Shown: one piece after another, positions 24,403 to 33,800 of the stretch
Position numbering within the stretch: position 1 is the stretch's first letter
Layout: every line of letters starts with the position of its first letter
NCBI RefSeq assembly: GCF_016743775.1
Contig: NZ_JAEQMY010000031.1
Coordinates: forward strand, 1 to 56,056
DNA: 56,056 nucleotides
DNA from: Microvirga aerilata
GTDB lineage: Bacteria > Pseudomonadota > Alphaproteobacteria > Rhizobiales > Beijerinckiaceae
Direction: 5' to 3'
Notes under the pieces: generated by a model
The model's input: only the letters and a program-made list of their open reading frames with translations
What the model was told of the DNA's origin: nothing
The model's database searches: none
Program-made: the position numbers and the translations under genes

Positions 24403-25437
24403 TCAGACCTGACCCGCCGAAACCACGCTCTCGAGCATCGGTTGAGGGCGGACCGCCTTGCCTTCACCGGCCCGTTCATCCGAGAACCAGGAGATCGTCG
24501 CCTTCAGGCCAGCATCGAGCGGCATACGCGGCGACCAGCCAAGGAGTTGCTTGGCGCGTGTGATATCGGGGCGGCGGCGGCGGGGATCATCGACAGGCAG
24601 AGGGCGCGTGACAATGCGGGAAGAAGATCCCGTCATGGCCAGGACGCGCTTTGCCAGATCGCCAACGGTGAGCTCGACCGGGTTGCCGAGATTGACGGCT
24701 CCGGGGAACGCTCCTTTGTAGGCCATCAGGCGCATGAAGCCGTCGATGAGGTCCGACACATAGCAGAACGAGCGGGTTTGGCTTCCGTCACCATAAACCG
24801 TGATGTCTTCACCGGCGAGGGCCTGACAGATGACATTCGACACCACTCGTCCGTCGTCGGCGCGCATGCGCGGTCCATAGGTATTGAAGATGCGGGCCAC
24901 CCGAACGTCTGCCCGCCCGGAGCGGTCGAAGTCGAAGGTCAGCGTCTCTGCGGCGCGCTTGCCCTCGTCATAGCATGCCCGGGGGCCTGTCGGGTTCACA
25001 TTGCCCCAGTAGCTCTCGGGCTGCGGGTGAACCTCGGGGTCGCCATAGATCTCGCTCGTGGACGCGAGAAAAAAGCGCGCGCCCGTTGCCTCGGCGAAGG
25101 TGAGCAGGTTGTGCGTGCCGACCACGCTGGTCAGCATCGTGTGCTCCGGATCCGCCTGGTAATGGGGAGGAGAAGCCGCGCAGGCGAGATTGAAAACCTC
25201 GTCGATCTGCAAACGCTTGGAACGCAGGCGCGCGGGCAGCGGCTTGATGATGTCGCTGTCGATCAGATCGAACCGCGGCTCGCGCTCGAGGTGGCGGAGG
25301 TTCTGTTTTCGTCCTGTTTGAAAGTTGTCGAGAGCGATGACGTGAGCGCCTTCACTCAGAAGAGCATCGCACAGGTGAGATCCGAGGAAACCGGCTCCAC
25401 CTGCAACAAGGACGTGCTTGCTTTTGCCATTCTTCAT
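24403..25437 (-). CDS. NAD-dependent epimerase/dehydratase, UDP-glucuronate decarboxylase (UXS)-like
   Basis: This 344-residue extended SDR has the N-terminal [15 protein letters not shown] dinucleotide motif, [17 protein letters not shown] with the active-site Ser/Thr, [12 protein letters not shown] containing the YxxxK pair, IFNTYGPRM and [19 protein letters not shown]. These match UXS, which converts UDP-glucuronate to UDP-xylose. The start is placed at the ATG at 25437, just before [13 protein letters not shown], with an AGGGAG site 9 bases upstream; the frame is open about 29 codons further. It is the last gene of the leftward glycan operon, 114 bases after the CgeB-like gene, and could supply UDP-xylose or UDP-arabinose precursors. 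Confidence 0.85.
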   Translation of the reverse strand: MKNGKSKHVLVAGGAGFLGSHLCDALLSEGAHVIALDNFQTGRKQNLRHLEREPRFDLIDSDIIKPLPARLRSKRLQIDEVFNLACAASPPHYQADPEHTMLTSVVGTHNLLTFAEATGARFFLASTSEIYGDPEVHPQPESYWGNVNPTGPRACYDEGKRAAETLTFDFDRSGRADVRVARIFNTYGPRMRADDGRVVSNVICQALAGEDITVYGDGSQTRSFCYVSDLIDGFMRLMAYKGAFPGAVNLGNPVELTVGDLAKRVLAMTGSSSRIVTRPLPVDDPRRRRPDITRAKQLLGWSPRMPLDAGLKATISWFSDERAGEGKAVRPQPMLESVVSAGQV

Positions 25438-25551
25438 GAAGACGATCTCCCTATCAGACCGCCGACAGCGGTCCCGAGGTACAAACCTTTGTTGGTCCAA
25501 CGTCGAAGCTTGGCATTGGTTCAATGCCGGCTTCAGAATCTATTCACACGC

Positions 25552-26661
25552 TCACACCTCGACCTCATAGGCGAGATGATGTCTCTCGCTATGGCGGCGC
25601 GAAGCCTCCAGGAGATCCCGCTCCATCGAGGCTGCGCGATGGGCAGCCGTATGTTCGGTGAGGATCCGTTGCTGCGCAGCGGCTCCCAAGGCTTCGCGCT
25701 GAGCTTCGGACCATGTATCGAGCACATCGAGAACCTCCTCGGGCTTTTCCGCGAGAACGATTTCACGACTTGGTTCCAGGAGAGTATCGATGCCATCCCA
25801 GATGTCGGAGATGATCGGGGTTCCGCAGGCTGCCGCCTCGAAGAGGCGAACGCTGGGGCTGTATCCGGCCCGGATCATGTCGGCACGCGTCACGTTGAGC
25901 GTGTAGCGGCTCTGGGCATAAAAGTCCGGGTGGTCGCTCGGCGGCACGTGGTCGATGCGCTCGACATTGTCTGGCCAGACGATGTCAGCCGGGTACTGAG
26001 GCCCCGCCACCACGAAGCGCAGATGCGGTGCGCGCCGGGCAGGCTCGATCAGGAGCTTCTCCAAGGTTGGCTGCCGGTCCGGGCTGTAGGTGCCGAGATA
26101 GCTGAGATCCCAGCGCTTTTCACTGCTCAACGCAGGATACGCGTCCGGGTCGACGGAGCAGTAGAGCGCCCTTGCGGCCGGCGAGCCGTAGCGATCCATC
26201 AGGAGATCGAGCGTCGGGCCGCCCGTGAAGGAAAAATAGATGCTGTAATCGGGGATGAGGTTCGGCGCGAGATACTCGTAATCGCCGCGTTCCAGCTTTG
26301 CGAGCGTCACAGGCGTGTCGATGTCGTAGAAAGCCACCACACCTCGTGCCGTCCGTTGAGCCCAGAGGCCGACCTCGACACCCTCCGGCACGTAGGAGCC
26401 AACGATCACGGCATCGGCGTCTGCAACCGCATCCTGGTAGCGCCCGAGATCGTCCAGGCTCGTGTAGAATTCCAAACGGCAGAAATCGGGGTCCCTCAGG
26501 TCCCGGTTCGAGGCATACCAGGGCACGTCGCGCTCAAGGAAAAGCACGTCGTGTCCGCGTGCCGCAAAAGCTTTCAGCAAGGCGCGGAACGTGGTCGCGT
26601 GCCCGTTCCCCCAGGAGGAGGAGAGGCTCAAGCCAAGAACGACGACGCGAAGCTTGGTCAC
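25552..26661 (-). CDS. CgeB-like glycosyltransferase
   Basis: This 369-residue protein has a GT-B layout. The N-terminal VVVLGLSLSSSWGNGHATTF is followed by LERDVPWYASNRDL, the central DLSYLGTYSPDRQPTLEKLL, and a C-terminal SVRLFEAAACGTPIISDIWDG typical of CgeB/DUF3880-type transferases. It is closest, within the window, to the product of 34397-35494, sharing SSSWGNGHAT and YASNRDL. No signal peptide or membrane span, so cytoplasmic. Its start overlaps the stop of the upstream paralogue (ATGA). Donor and acceptor are unknown. Confidence 0.8.
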   Translation of the reverse strand: MTKLRVVVLGLSLSSSWGNGHATTFRALLKAFAARGHDVLFLERDVPWYASNRDLRDPDFCRLEFYTSLDDLGRYQDAVADADAVIVGSYVPEGVEVGLWAQRTARGVVAFYDIDTPVTLAKLERGDYEYLAPNLIPDYSIYFSFTGGPTLDLLMDRYGSPAARALYCSVDPDAYPALSSEKRWDLSYLGTYSPDRQPTLEKLLIEPARRAPHLRFVVAGPQYPADIVWPDNVERIDHVPPSDHPDFYAQSRYTLNVTRADMIRAGYSPSVRLFEAAACGTPIISDIWDGIDTLLEPSREIVLAEKPEEVLDVLDTWSEAQREALGAAAQQRILTEHTAAHRAASMERDLLEASRRHSERHHLAYEVEV

Positions 26662-27752
26662 GCCACGCTCCTTTCCCGCTTCTGGGACGCTTCCTGGCGC
26701 AGGATGGCGTCAACCTCGGCGCCGCGGCGCGTATAGGTGTGCTCTGCCATGATCCGCGCCCGCGCGGCATCGCCGATGGCCCGCGCACGCTCCGGCGTCA
26801 GCGCCTCGACGTGATCGGCCACGTCCTTGCCGTCCCGTGCGACAAGCACCTCCTCACCCTCCTTCAGGAAGAGCTCGAGGCCGATCCATGCGTCGGTTAT
26901 CAGGCAGGCGCCGGCGCCTGCCGCTTCGAACACGCGTGTTGCGGGCGAGTAGCCGGTGGTGGCCATCGAGTCGCGGGCGATGTTGAGAACCGCGAGCGGA
27001 CTGGTGTTGAAGGCGTTATGGTCGCGCGTATACACGTGGCCGATATGGCGCACGTTCGACGGCATGCCCTTCGTCTCCCAGCCGTTGCCGCCGATGAGGA
27101 AACCTCGGTTGGGCAGGCGGGACGCGGGCTCCAGGAAGAACTGCTCGACGCGTGCCTCCCGGTCGGGCAGGCGATTGCCCAGGAAGGACAGATCCGCCCT
27201 GAACCGGTCATCCGCCGGAACCGGATGGTGGGTCGCGGGATCGCAGGCATTGTAGACGGGGATGCAACGGCGAGCCCCGAAGCCTTCGTAAGCCTCGATG
27301 ACTGGAGGCCCGCCCCCATAGGTGAGCACGAGATCGAGCGCGGGCATCGTGCGATGCAGCGGATGATCCGGGCTCTCGCGCAGCTCGGCCAGCGTTGCAG
27401 GGGCGTCCACGTCCCAGAAGATGCGGATAGCGTCGGGACGCGACGCGGCAACCACGCCTTCCAGGAGCTCATTGTCGAACACGCCGACACCGGAGGCCTT
27501 TACCACCACATCGGCTTTCGCGGCCTCGGCCACCACGCCACGCATCGCTTCTTCCGTTGCCGGATAGACCTTCACCTCCGCCCATTCCGGCGGCTCGATG
27601 TCGCGGTGCTTCTGCCGATCGAAAGCGTCGGGCTCATAGAAGGTTATCTGGTAGCCCCGGCGGGCGAGATCGCTCAAGAGGCCGCGGTAGTAGGTGGCGG
27701 CGCCATTCCAGTAGGACGACAGGAGGCTGGAGCCGTAGAAGGCGATTTTCAT
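26658..27752 (-). CDS. CgeB-like glycosyltransferase
   Basis: This 364-residue paralogue starts MKIAFYGSSLLSSYWNGAAT and has YEPDAFDRQKHRDI, the central DLSFLGNRLPDREARVEQFF, FLIGGNGWETKGMPSNVRHIGH and the C-terminal ATRVFEAAGAGACLITDAWIG. The GT-B architecture and C-terminal donor-site glutamate are kept. It overlaps both neighbours by four bases, so three CgeB-like proteins are translated in a row, probably acting successively on one glycan. Specificity unknown. Confidence 0.8.
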   Translation of the reverse strand: MKIAFYGSSLLSSYWNGAATYYRGLLSDLARRGYQITFYEPDAFDRQKHRDIEPPEWAEVKVYPATEEAMRGVVAEAAKADVVVKASGVGVFDNELLEGVVAASRPDAIRIFWDVDAPATLAELRESPDHPLHRTMPALDLVLTYGGGPPVIEAYEGFGARRCIPVYNACDPATHHPVPADDRFRADLSFLGNRLPDREARVEQFFLEPASRLPNRGFLIGGNGWETKGMPSNVRHIGHVYTRDHNAFNTSPLAVLNIARDSMATTGYSPATRVFEAAGAGACLITDAWIGLELFLKEGEEVLVARDGKDVADHVEALTPERARAIGDAARARIMAEHTYTRRGAEVDAILRQEASQKRERSVA

Positions 27753-28861
27753 GCGGACATCTCCATCGGCGCCCCAGCGCCGTAAGTCGCGAGAATGGCG
27801 AGAAGCTGCTCGGCCCGGTGGGCACAGGAATGACGGCTGCGGATTGCGGCAAGGCCGTTTTTAACAAGGGAGCGGCGCAGATCGGCATCGTTGCGGACGG
27901 CGTTCAGGTGCTGCTCCATCTGCCGCTCATCTCGGGCGACCAGGTAATCCGTTCCCGGATTGAACAACCCTTCCGAGTCGCTCCAGGGCGCCGAGATCAA
28001 CGGAATGCCGCAGGCGAGCGCCTCGAACACGCGAATGGTGGGAATGCCGGGAAGCATGTCCACATAAAAGCGGCGCGGCACATGCACCGTTGCCAGATGC
28101 CGTGCGAAGACCTCCGGAGCGCGGGCGTTCGGGAGCCAGCCGCGGTAGGTCACGCCGTAGCGGGCCAGCGTTTCGAGGGCGTGACCCGGATAGCGCACGC
28201 CATAGATCTCGAGCGGCAGGCCAACGGTTTGGGCCGGGCGAAAGAGAAAGCTCTCCAGTTCGGCGCTCCGTTCGTCATCGCCCCAGTTGCCGATCCAGAC
28301 GAGGTCGTCACGCTTCGTCTCCTCGACCGGCGGGTGGAAGAGCCGCGTATCGGCAGCCTCATGCCAGACGAAGACCCGATTGCCCCAGCCCCAGCGCCGG
28401 TAGACCTCCGCGAGGGTTTCGCCAAAAGCCAAAACCCCGTCATAGCCGTCGAGATCGAACTGGCGGATGGCATTGGGATCGCTCACCGCCCTGTGATGCG
28501 TGTCGTGGAACAGAAGCGTGAACGCTGCCCCTTCCCGGCGCATCTTCCCGATGGCGGCAACAAGCCATGGATCGTTCCACTCATGTACGATGACCACGTC
28601 AGCATCGGCGAGAGCCTCACGAAGATCCAGGTCTGGATCGAACACCTGCGAGGACAGCTCCGGGTAGAGGCTATGATAGGCATCGAGCCCGACCTCCCCG
28701 TGGTCCTTCAGCAGGTTCTCCAGGCTCCAAGCGCCTCTCGGCTCATAGGCCGTGACCTCGTGCCCGCCGTGAACGAGCTCACGCAGAACGCCGCGCAGGA
28801 AATGCGCGTTGCCGTGGTTCCAGCAGGAGGCAAGGGAATGCGTGAAATAAGCAAACTTCAT
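27749..28861 (-). CDS. CgeB-like glycosyltransferase
   Basis: This 370-residue paralogue starts MKFAYFTHSLASCWNHGNAH, with VIVHEWNDPWLVAAIGKMR, DLVWIGNWGDDERSAELESFL, an arm YRGWLPNARAPEVFARH, and TIRVFEALACGIPLISAPWSD for the C-terminal nucleotide-sugar site. It is the most divergent of the three leftward CgeB-like proteins. Its start overlaps the stop of the GT4 gene. Substrate unknown. Confidence 0.8.
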   Translation of the reverse strand: MKFAYFTHSLASCWNHGNAHFLRGVLRELVHGGHEVTAYEPRGAWSLENLLKDHGEVGLDAYHSLYPELSSQVFDPDLDLREALADADVVIVHEWNDPWLVAAIGKMRREGAAFTLLFHDTHHRAVSDPNAIRQFDLDGYDGVLAFGETLAEVYRRWGWGNRVFVWHEAADTRLFHPPVEETKRDDLVWIGNWGDDERSAELESFLFRPAQTVGLPLEIYGVRYPGHALETLARYGVTYRGWLPNARAPEVFARHLATVHVPRRFYVDMLPGIPTIRVFEALACGIPLISAPWSDSEGLFNPGTDYLVARDERQMEQHLNAVRNDADLRRSLVKNGLAAIRSRHSCAHRAEQLLAILATYGAGAPMEMSA

Positions 28862-30030
28862 GCGGCAGCGCCCTCAAGGGAAGATTCATGGGATGACCGG
28901 GCGAGCACCGAACGATAGGCCGCCAATACGCCGGCGCTCATGACGTCAACCGTGTAGGCGTCGGCACGCCTGCGAGCGGCGCGACCCAGATCGGCACGGG
29001 CTTGCGCATCCTGCACGAGGCGCTCGACGGCAGCCACGATGGCCTCCTCGTCATCCGTCGGCACGAAAACGGCGGCGCCCTCCCACAATTCTCGGAAGGT
29101 CTCGATGTCGGACAGGATCAGCGGGCAGCCTGCCTGAGCCGCTTCCAGCACCGCGAGTCCGAAGGGCTCATAGCGAGCGGCTGAAACGAAAATCGGGTTC
29201 GCGCTCAGATGCCGTGCGATCTCCGTGTCGCTCACCCGGCCCAGAGCTTTGACGGCGTGGGCCTCGATCCGTGCGCCGTTCGGCCCCTGAAGAGGCCCGG
29301 CTGCGAGAACCGGAACGGAGAGGCGCGCTGCCGCGCGGTCGATGACGGCAAAATTCTTGCCTTCGTCCCACAGGCGTCCCGCGGTGAAAACGAAAGGTTC
29401 GGTGGAAGCGCGGGTCTCAAGGTTCGGACTGCGCCTTCCGTTTCTGACGACGAGAGGCGCGTCCGCAAGATCGTAGACCTGGGCGGTCGTCCGGGCGAAG
29501 GCCTGGGTCGGGGCCAGCAGCCTGTCGGCGGCTGCGTATCCCTGTCCAACCATGTCCATGCGCCAGACGAACGCTTCCGGCAGAGCGCCGCCCTTGACGG
29601 CCTGCCACCATGTGGCAACGCAGGAATGGCAGACTGCCACGACAGGAGCGTCGAACCTGGCGCTTGCGGCCAAGGCCGGCGAGTTGAGATGGACAATGTT
29701 CGGCTTGACCTGCGCGGCGATGCGGGCAATGGCGCGGCCTGCCTCCTCGACCTCTTCCCGAGCCTCGGCGGTCCAATCGAGAGGAAGACCTGTCAGGATG
29801 AGCTGCGCGCCGGCGGCTTCGGCGGTTGCCTGCTGATCGACGGACGGAGCGGGTCCAAGCACCGCAAGCGTCGTCTCGACGCCATGCCGGCGCAGGCTCT
29901 CCGCAAGATCCAAGGCATATTGCCAGACCCCACCGACCGCGTCCGCCGTCATCAGCACATGCAGGCCTGCCCCATCGAGCGAAACGGATGCCGGGACCTG
30001 CCCTGTTTCATTGAGAGAGGGCGACGACAT
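28858..30030 (-). CDS. GT4-family glycosyltransferase
   Basis: This 390-residue GT-B enzyme has LHVLMTADAVGGVWQYALDLA near its N-terminus, the mid-protein FVFTAGRLWDEGKNFAVIDRA, and SAARYEPFGLAVLEAAQAG, the E-x7-E motif that binds the donor nucleotide in retaining GT4 enzymes. It is separated by 42 bases from the upstream epimerase and overlaps the downstream CgeB-like gene. The acceptor is probably the same glycan handled by the CgeB-like proteins. No membrane span. Confidence 0.87.
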   Translation of the reverse strand: MSSPSLNETGQVPASVSLDGAGLHVLMTADAVGGVWQYALDLAESLRRHGVETTLAVLGPAPSVDQQATAEAAGAQLILTGLPLDWTAEAREEVEEAGRAIARIAAQVKPNIVHLNSPALAASARFDAPVVAVCHSCVATWWQAVKGGALPEAFVWRMDMVGQGYAAADRLLAPTQAFARTTAQVYDLADAPLVVRNGRRSPNLETRASTEPFVFTAGRLWDEGKNFAVIDRAAARLSVPVLAAGPLQGPNGARIEAHAVKALGRVSDTEIARHLSANPIFVSAARYEPFGLAVLEAAQAGCPLILSDIETFRELWEGAAVFVPTDDEEAIVAAVERLVQDAQARADLGRAARRRADAYTVDVMSAGVLAAYRSVLARSSHESSLEGAAA

Positions 30031-30072
30031 GGCTGCTCTCGACGTGACGCAACACAGGGCCGAGAAACGCTC

Positions 30073-31191
30073 TCATGACAGAGCCTCGGCAGCCTGAAGG
30101 CGGGAGCCGGACGCCTCCAGGCGCGGCAGTCCCCTCTCCTGCTGCAGCCACCCTGCAAGAGCCGCAACGCCCTTGAGCCATGAGACCGGCGGCTTCAGAC
30201 CCAGCTCCTGGGTCACGAGGCGGGTATCGGAGACGTAGTAGCGTTGATCCCCGGCCCGCCAATCGGAATAGATCGTCTCGACCGGCCGTCCGATCACGTC
30301 CTCGATATGCCTGATGAGCTGCCTGAGGCTGATCGCGTTTGTGGGGCCTCCGCCGAGATTGAAGGCGTGCCCCTGAACGGCGTCGATCTGCTTCCATGCG
30401 CAAGCATAGGCCTCGACCGCATCGGAGATGTCGAGCACGTCGCGCACCTGACAGCCATCGCCATAGATCGTGATCGGCTCGCCCTGAAGGGCGCGGATCA
30501 GGAAATGAGCCACCCAGCCCTGATCCTCGGTTCCCATCTGCCGCTGACCATAGATGCAGCTCATGCGCATGACGCAGGTGGGAATGCCGAACGAGCGGGC
30601 ATAGTCCAGAACGTACTGATCGGCCGCTCCCTTCGAGCAGCCGTAGGGCGTATGAAAATCGAGGGGACGGCCTTCGCCGATGCCTGCATCCCGGATGGCG
30701 GGATTGCGCGGCTTGTAGGCGTCGTTCGTCTTCTCGAGCTCCACATCGGCAAGGTCGCCGTAGACCTTGTTGGTGGAGGCGAAAATCAACGGCACCCGCT
30801 CGTTGCGGGTGCGGAGCGCATCGAGCAGGTTCAAGGTGCCGCGAATGTTGATCTCGAAATCCTCGCGGGGATCGACGAGGCTCGTCGTGACCGCCACCTG
30901 GGCGGCCATGTGGAAGACGGCCTGCGCCTCGCCCGCCGCATCGGCCACGGCCGTCTCGTCCCGGATATCGCCGATCACGGACGAGATCCTGTTCGGATGC
31001 CGCTTCTTCAGCCATTCGAGATTGCGGTCGACCCCCGGGCGGGCCAGGGCGTCGTAGACGAGAACGTCATGACCCTCGCTTGCGAAGCGGTCGGCGAGGT
31101 TCGAGCCGATGAAGCCCGCCCCGCCGGTGATCAGGATGGGCTTGCGGCGGGATATGGCAGGCGCATCGGCCGTTATGTCGGTTTTTCTCAT
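30073..31191 (-). CDS. NAD-dependent epimerase, CDP-paratose 2-epimerase-like
   Basis: This 372-residue extended SDR has ILITGGAGFIGSNLADRF, FHMAAQVAVTTSLVDPREDFE, FASTNKVYGDLAD with the active-site Thr, HTPYGCSKGAADQYV with YxxxK, MSCIYGQRQMGTEDQGWVAHF and YGDGCQVRDVLDI. The NKVYGD and GTEDQGW segments are those of CDP-paratose 2-epimerases (tyvelose type). No paratose synthase genes lie nearby, so the true substrate may be another nucleotide sugar. Its start overlaps the stop of the upstream epimerase by four bases. Confidence 0.83.
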   Translation of the reverse strand: MRKTDITADAPAISRRKPILITGGAGFIGSNLADRFASEGHDVLVYDALARPGVDRNLEWLKKRHPNRISSVIGDIRDETAVADAAGEAQAVFHMAAQVAVTTSLVDPREDFEINIRGTLNLLDALRTRNERVPLIFASTNKVYGDLADVELEKTNDAYKPRNPAIRDAGIGEGRPLDFHTPYGCSKGAADQYVLDYARSFGIPTCVMRMSCIYGQRQMGTEDQGWVAHFLIRALQGEPITIYGDGCQVRDVLDISDAVEAYACAWKQIDAVQGHAFNLGGGPTNAISLRQLIRHIEDVIGRPVETIYSDWRAGDQRYYVSDTRLVTQELGLKPPVSWLKGVAALAGWLQQERGLPRLEASGSRLQAAEALS

Positions 31192-32300
31192 GCCACGAGG
31201 CCCCGCGCTTCAAGCTCCTTGCGAGCCTCCTGAACGAGATCCTTGGCCTCCTGCTTTGCAACCCATTCGGCGAGCTCGGCCAGGCCCTCCGAGAAATCCT
31301 TCTTGGGAGCGTAGCCCAGCTCCTGCTGAATCTTGGTGATGTCGGCGATGCAGTGGCGGATGTCGCCGATGCGCGCTTTGCCGGCGATCTCAGGCGCCAT
31401 CGGCCGGTTCATGGCCTGGGACAGAAGCTCCGCCACGTCGGAGACGGTCCGATCCTGCCCGCTGCCCACATTATAGACGCCGCCCGGCGCCTTCTCGTGC
31501 TCGAGCGCGAGAACAAAGGCCTGGGCCACGTCTTCCACGTGAACGAAGTCGCGGCGCTGCTGGCCGTCCTCGAAGATCATCGGAGGCTGCCCGTTGTGGA
31601 GGCGAGATGCGAAGATGGCGAGAACGCCCGTGTAGGGATTGGACAGAGCCTGACCCGGCCCATAGGCATTCCAGAGCCTGAGCGCCACGCCCTCCATGCC
31701 GTAGGCGGGGCAAAGGGTCAGGGTCAGGCGCTCCTGGACGTATTTGGACAGCGCGTAGACGGACGCCAGAGCCGGCTTCTTCCACTCGGGGGTCGGCACC
31801 GGGACGAGGGGGCGGCCCTGCTCGTCGAGCGGATCCCAGGGGTCGCTCTCGCTGGCGCGCGGCGCGCGGACGATGTCCTCCATGATCCGGCCATCCGCAT
31901 CCTTGTAGAGGCCTTCGCCATAGATGCTCATGGACGAGGCCACGACCACGCGCTTGACCGGGTTGTCGATGAGCTGCTGGAACAGCACCGCCGTGCCGTA
32001 ATCGTTGACGGAAACGTAGCGGTCGACCGCATACATGCTCTGGCCGACGCCGACCTCGGCCGCAAGGTGGACCACCTTCGTGGCGCCCTTCAGAGCCCGG
32101 AGCAGGGCCGTCTCGTCGCGCACGTCGCCGACGACCACCTCGACCTCGGGATCGAGCCCATCGGCCTGCGTCTTGTCGCCGTGCACCTGCTCGATGAGGC
32201 TGTCGAGCACGCGGACCCGGTGCCCACGCTCCAGGCAAGCACGCGCAACATAACGCCCGATAAAGCCTGCGCCGCCGGTAATGAGGATCGTATCCGTCAC
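31188..32300 (-). CDS. NAD-dependent epimerase/dehydratase, first gene of the leftward glycan operon
   Basis: This 370-residue extended SDR has ILITGGAGFIGRYVARACL, VVHLAAEVGVGQSMYAVDRYV, VASSMSIYGEGLY, a YALSKYVQE YxxxK pair, LWNAYGPGQALSNPYTG and RDFVHVEDVAQAFVLA, followed by an extra C-terminal helix. It looks like a nucleotide-sugar 4-epimerase or dehydratase of unknown specificity. I chose the GTG at 32300 because a GGAGG site lies 6 bases upstream and the Rossmann motif starts right after; the frame is open about 31 codons further. A perfect EcfG-type promoter lies about 190 bases upstream. Confidence 0.83.
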   Translation of the reverse strand: MTDTILITGGAGFIGRYVARACLERGHRVRVLDSLIEQVHGDKTQADGLDPEVEVVVGDVRDETALLRALKGATKVVHLAAEVGVGQSMYAVDRYVSVNDYGTAVLFQQLIDNPVKRVVVASSMSIYGEGLYKDADGRIMEDIVRAPRASESDPWDPLDEQGRPLVPVPTPEWKKPALASVYALSKYVQERLTLTLCPAYGMEGVALRLWNAYGPGQALSNPYTGVLAIFASRLHNGQPPMIFEDGQQRRDFVHVEDVAQAFVLALEHEKAPGGVYNVGSGQDRTVSDVAELLSQAMNRPMAPEIAGKARIGDIRHCIADITKIQQELGYAPKKDFSEGLAELAEWVAKQEAKDLVQEARKELEARGLVA

Positions 32301-32487
32301 GAGATGCCTCCGGATCTGCCAAATAATCTGCATGCCATCGAGCAGGAGGGAGAGCGCAGTCTGTTTCTTGAGTGGAAAAGCGACGCGGGACATTCGCTTT
32401 CCAGGCAGAAATCAGGCATAAGGGCATATACGGCAGCGGCCGCCATGCCTTGCATTCCCCTTAGCAAGCTTGGCCTTTCGGTTTGAA

Positions 32488-32512
32488 AACGCCAAAGCTT
32501 CATCTTTGTTCC
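32488..32512 (-). promoter_or_regulatory. Perfect EcfG-type promoter for the leftward glycan operon
   Basis: On the minus strand GGAAC (32512-32508), 16 bases, CGTT (32491-32488): an exact match to the alphaproteobacterial general-stress consensus. It is about 190 bases upstream of the epimerase start at 32300, leaving a long leader, so a second promoter may also exist. Confidence 0.62.
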
Positions 32513-32575
32513 TCGATCCCTGAGTAGTTTGGTCACTTGCGCACCAAGGCAAGAGTCTCAAGGGGAAATCCGCAG

Positions 32576-32601
32576 GGAACTACATACCTTTCTCAAACGT
32601 T
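32576..32601 (+). promoter_or_regulatory. Perfect EcfG-type promoter for the inositol-phosphate-synthase operon
   Basis: GGAAC (32576-32580), 17 bases, CGTT (32598-32601), with both boxes exact and an accepted spacing. It lies about 105 bases before the ATG at 32707 and points into the rightward operon. Confidence 0.65.
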
Positions 32602-32706
32602 GACGGCCAAGCTTAGGACCATGCCGTCCGGCGTTTGCCTGCTGCTGCCTTGGCGGCTCGCTTGAACAGCGGGGCAAATGTGCGGTGGCATAAGGGGAGA
32701 TCCGTC

Positions 32707-33789
32707 ATGAATTCGAGAAAGGTCCGCGTGGGGATCGTGGGTGTCGGCAATTGCGCCTCATCCTTCGTGCAGGGTCTTTCCTATTACAGGGATGCCAAAG
32801 GCAACGAGCCCGTGCCCGGGCTGATGAATGTCGAGATCGGCGGCTATCATGTGAGCGATGTGGAGGTATCCGCAGCTTTCGACGTGAACGCCTCGAAGGT
32901 CGGCCGGGACGTGTCGGAGGCGATTTTCGCCCAGCCCAACAACACCCAGCGCTTCGCGGCCGTGCCGCACAGTGGAATCATCGTCAACAGAGGCAAAACC
33001 CTCGACGGCATCGGCAAGTACCTGCGCGACGAGATCGAGGAGTCCGGGGACGCCGAGGCGGACGTCGCCGAGATCCTGCGCCAGTCCAAGACCGATGTTC
33101 TCGTTTCCTATCTGCCCGTGGGCTCGCAGAAGGCGAGCGAATGGTATGCCGAGCGGGCGCTCGAGGCGGGCTGCGCCTTCGTGAACTGCATTCCCGTGTT
33201 CATCGCCTCGAATCCGGAATGGCGCAAGCGCTTCGAGGAACGCGGCCTACCCATCGTGGGCGACGACATCAAGAGCCAGGTCGGCGCCACCATCGTCCAC
33301 CGCGTGCTCGCCAACCTCTTCCGTGAGCGGGGCGTGCGCCTCGACCGGACCTATCAGCTCAATTTCGGCGGCAACACCGACTTCCAGAACATGCTGGAGC
33401 GGGAGCGCCTCGAGTCCAAGAAGATTTCCAAGACGCAGGCCGTATCGAGCCAGCTCGACATCCCCCTTCCGGCCGACGACATCCATGTTGGGCCCAGCGA
33501 TCACGTGCCGTGGCTCACGGACCGCAAATGGGCCTATATCCGGCTGGAAGGAACGACCTTCGGCGGCGTGCCGCTGAACATGGAGGTGAAGCTCGAAGTC
33601 TGGGACTCGCCCAACTCCGCCGGCATCGTGATCGATGCCGTCCGCTGCGCGAAGCTCGCCATGGACCGCAAGATCGGCGGCGCGCTGACCGGCCCCTCCA
33701 GCTACTTCATGAAATCGCCGCCGCAGCAATTCACCGACAACGAGGCCCGGGACAGGACCATCAGCTTCATCAACGGCGATGAAGAATAA
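32707..33789 (+). CDS. ino1: Inositol-3-phosphate synthase, actinobacterial/archaeal type
   Basis: This 360-residue enzyme converts glucose-6-phosphate to inositol-3-phosphate with NAD. The match to mycobacterial Ino1 is extensive: [16 protein letters not shown] at the NAD site, [50 protein letters not shown] with a catalytic Lys, [28 protein letters not shown] with two more Lys, and [15 protein letters not shown]. It is the short class (about 360 residues), not the 500-residue eukaryotic class. The ATG at 32707 follows AAGGGGAG by 7 bases. It is first in an operon with a phosphatase and glycan genes and sits behind an EcfG-type promoter, so inositol phosphate probably feeds a stress-induced glycan or glycolipid. 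Confidence 0.92.
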   Translation: MNSRKVRVGIVGVGNCASSFVQGLSYYRDAKGNEPVPGLMNVEIGGYHVSDVEVSAAFDVNASKVGRDVSEAIFAQPNNTQRFAAVPHSGIIVNRGKTLDGIGKYLRDEIEESGDAEADVAEILRQSKTDVLVSYLPVGSQKASEWYAERALEAGCAFVNCIPVFIASNPEWRKRFEERGLPIVGDDIKSQVGATIVHRVLANLFRERGVRLDRTYQLNFGGNTDFQNMLERERLESKKISKTQAVSSQLDIPLPADDIHVGPSDHVPWLTDRKWAYIRLEGTTFGGVPLNMEVKLEVWDSPNSAGIVIDAVRCAKLAMDRKIGGALTGPSSYFMKSPPQQFTDNEARDRTISFINGDEE

Positions 33790-33800
33790 GGTGTGAGGGC

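Larger units (their letters stand above)
32301..32706. other. Shared promoter region of the two divergent glycan operons
   Basis: About 400 bases with no gene. It holds two oppositely directed EcfG-type promoters, each pointing into its own operon (listed separately), and an AAGGGG ribosome-binding site before the inositol-phosphate synthase start. Confidence 0.7.

Noticed and set aside
24442..26736. Very long open frame on the strand opposite the UXS-like and CgeB-like genes
   Set aside because: It is antisense to well-supported genes with catalytic motifs and has no recognisable domain; high-GC coding DNA often leaves such open antisense frames.
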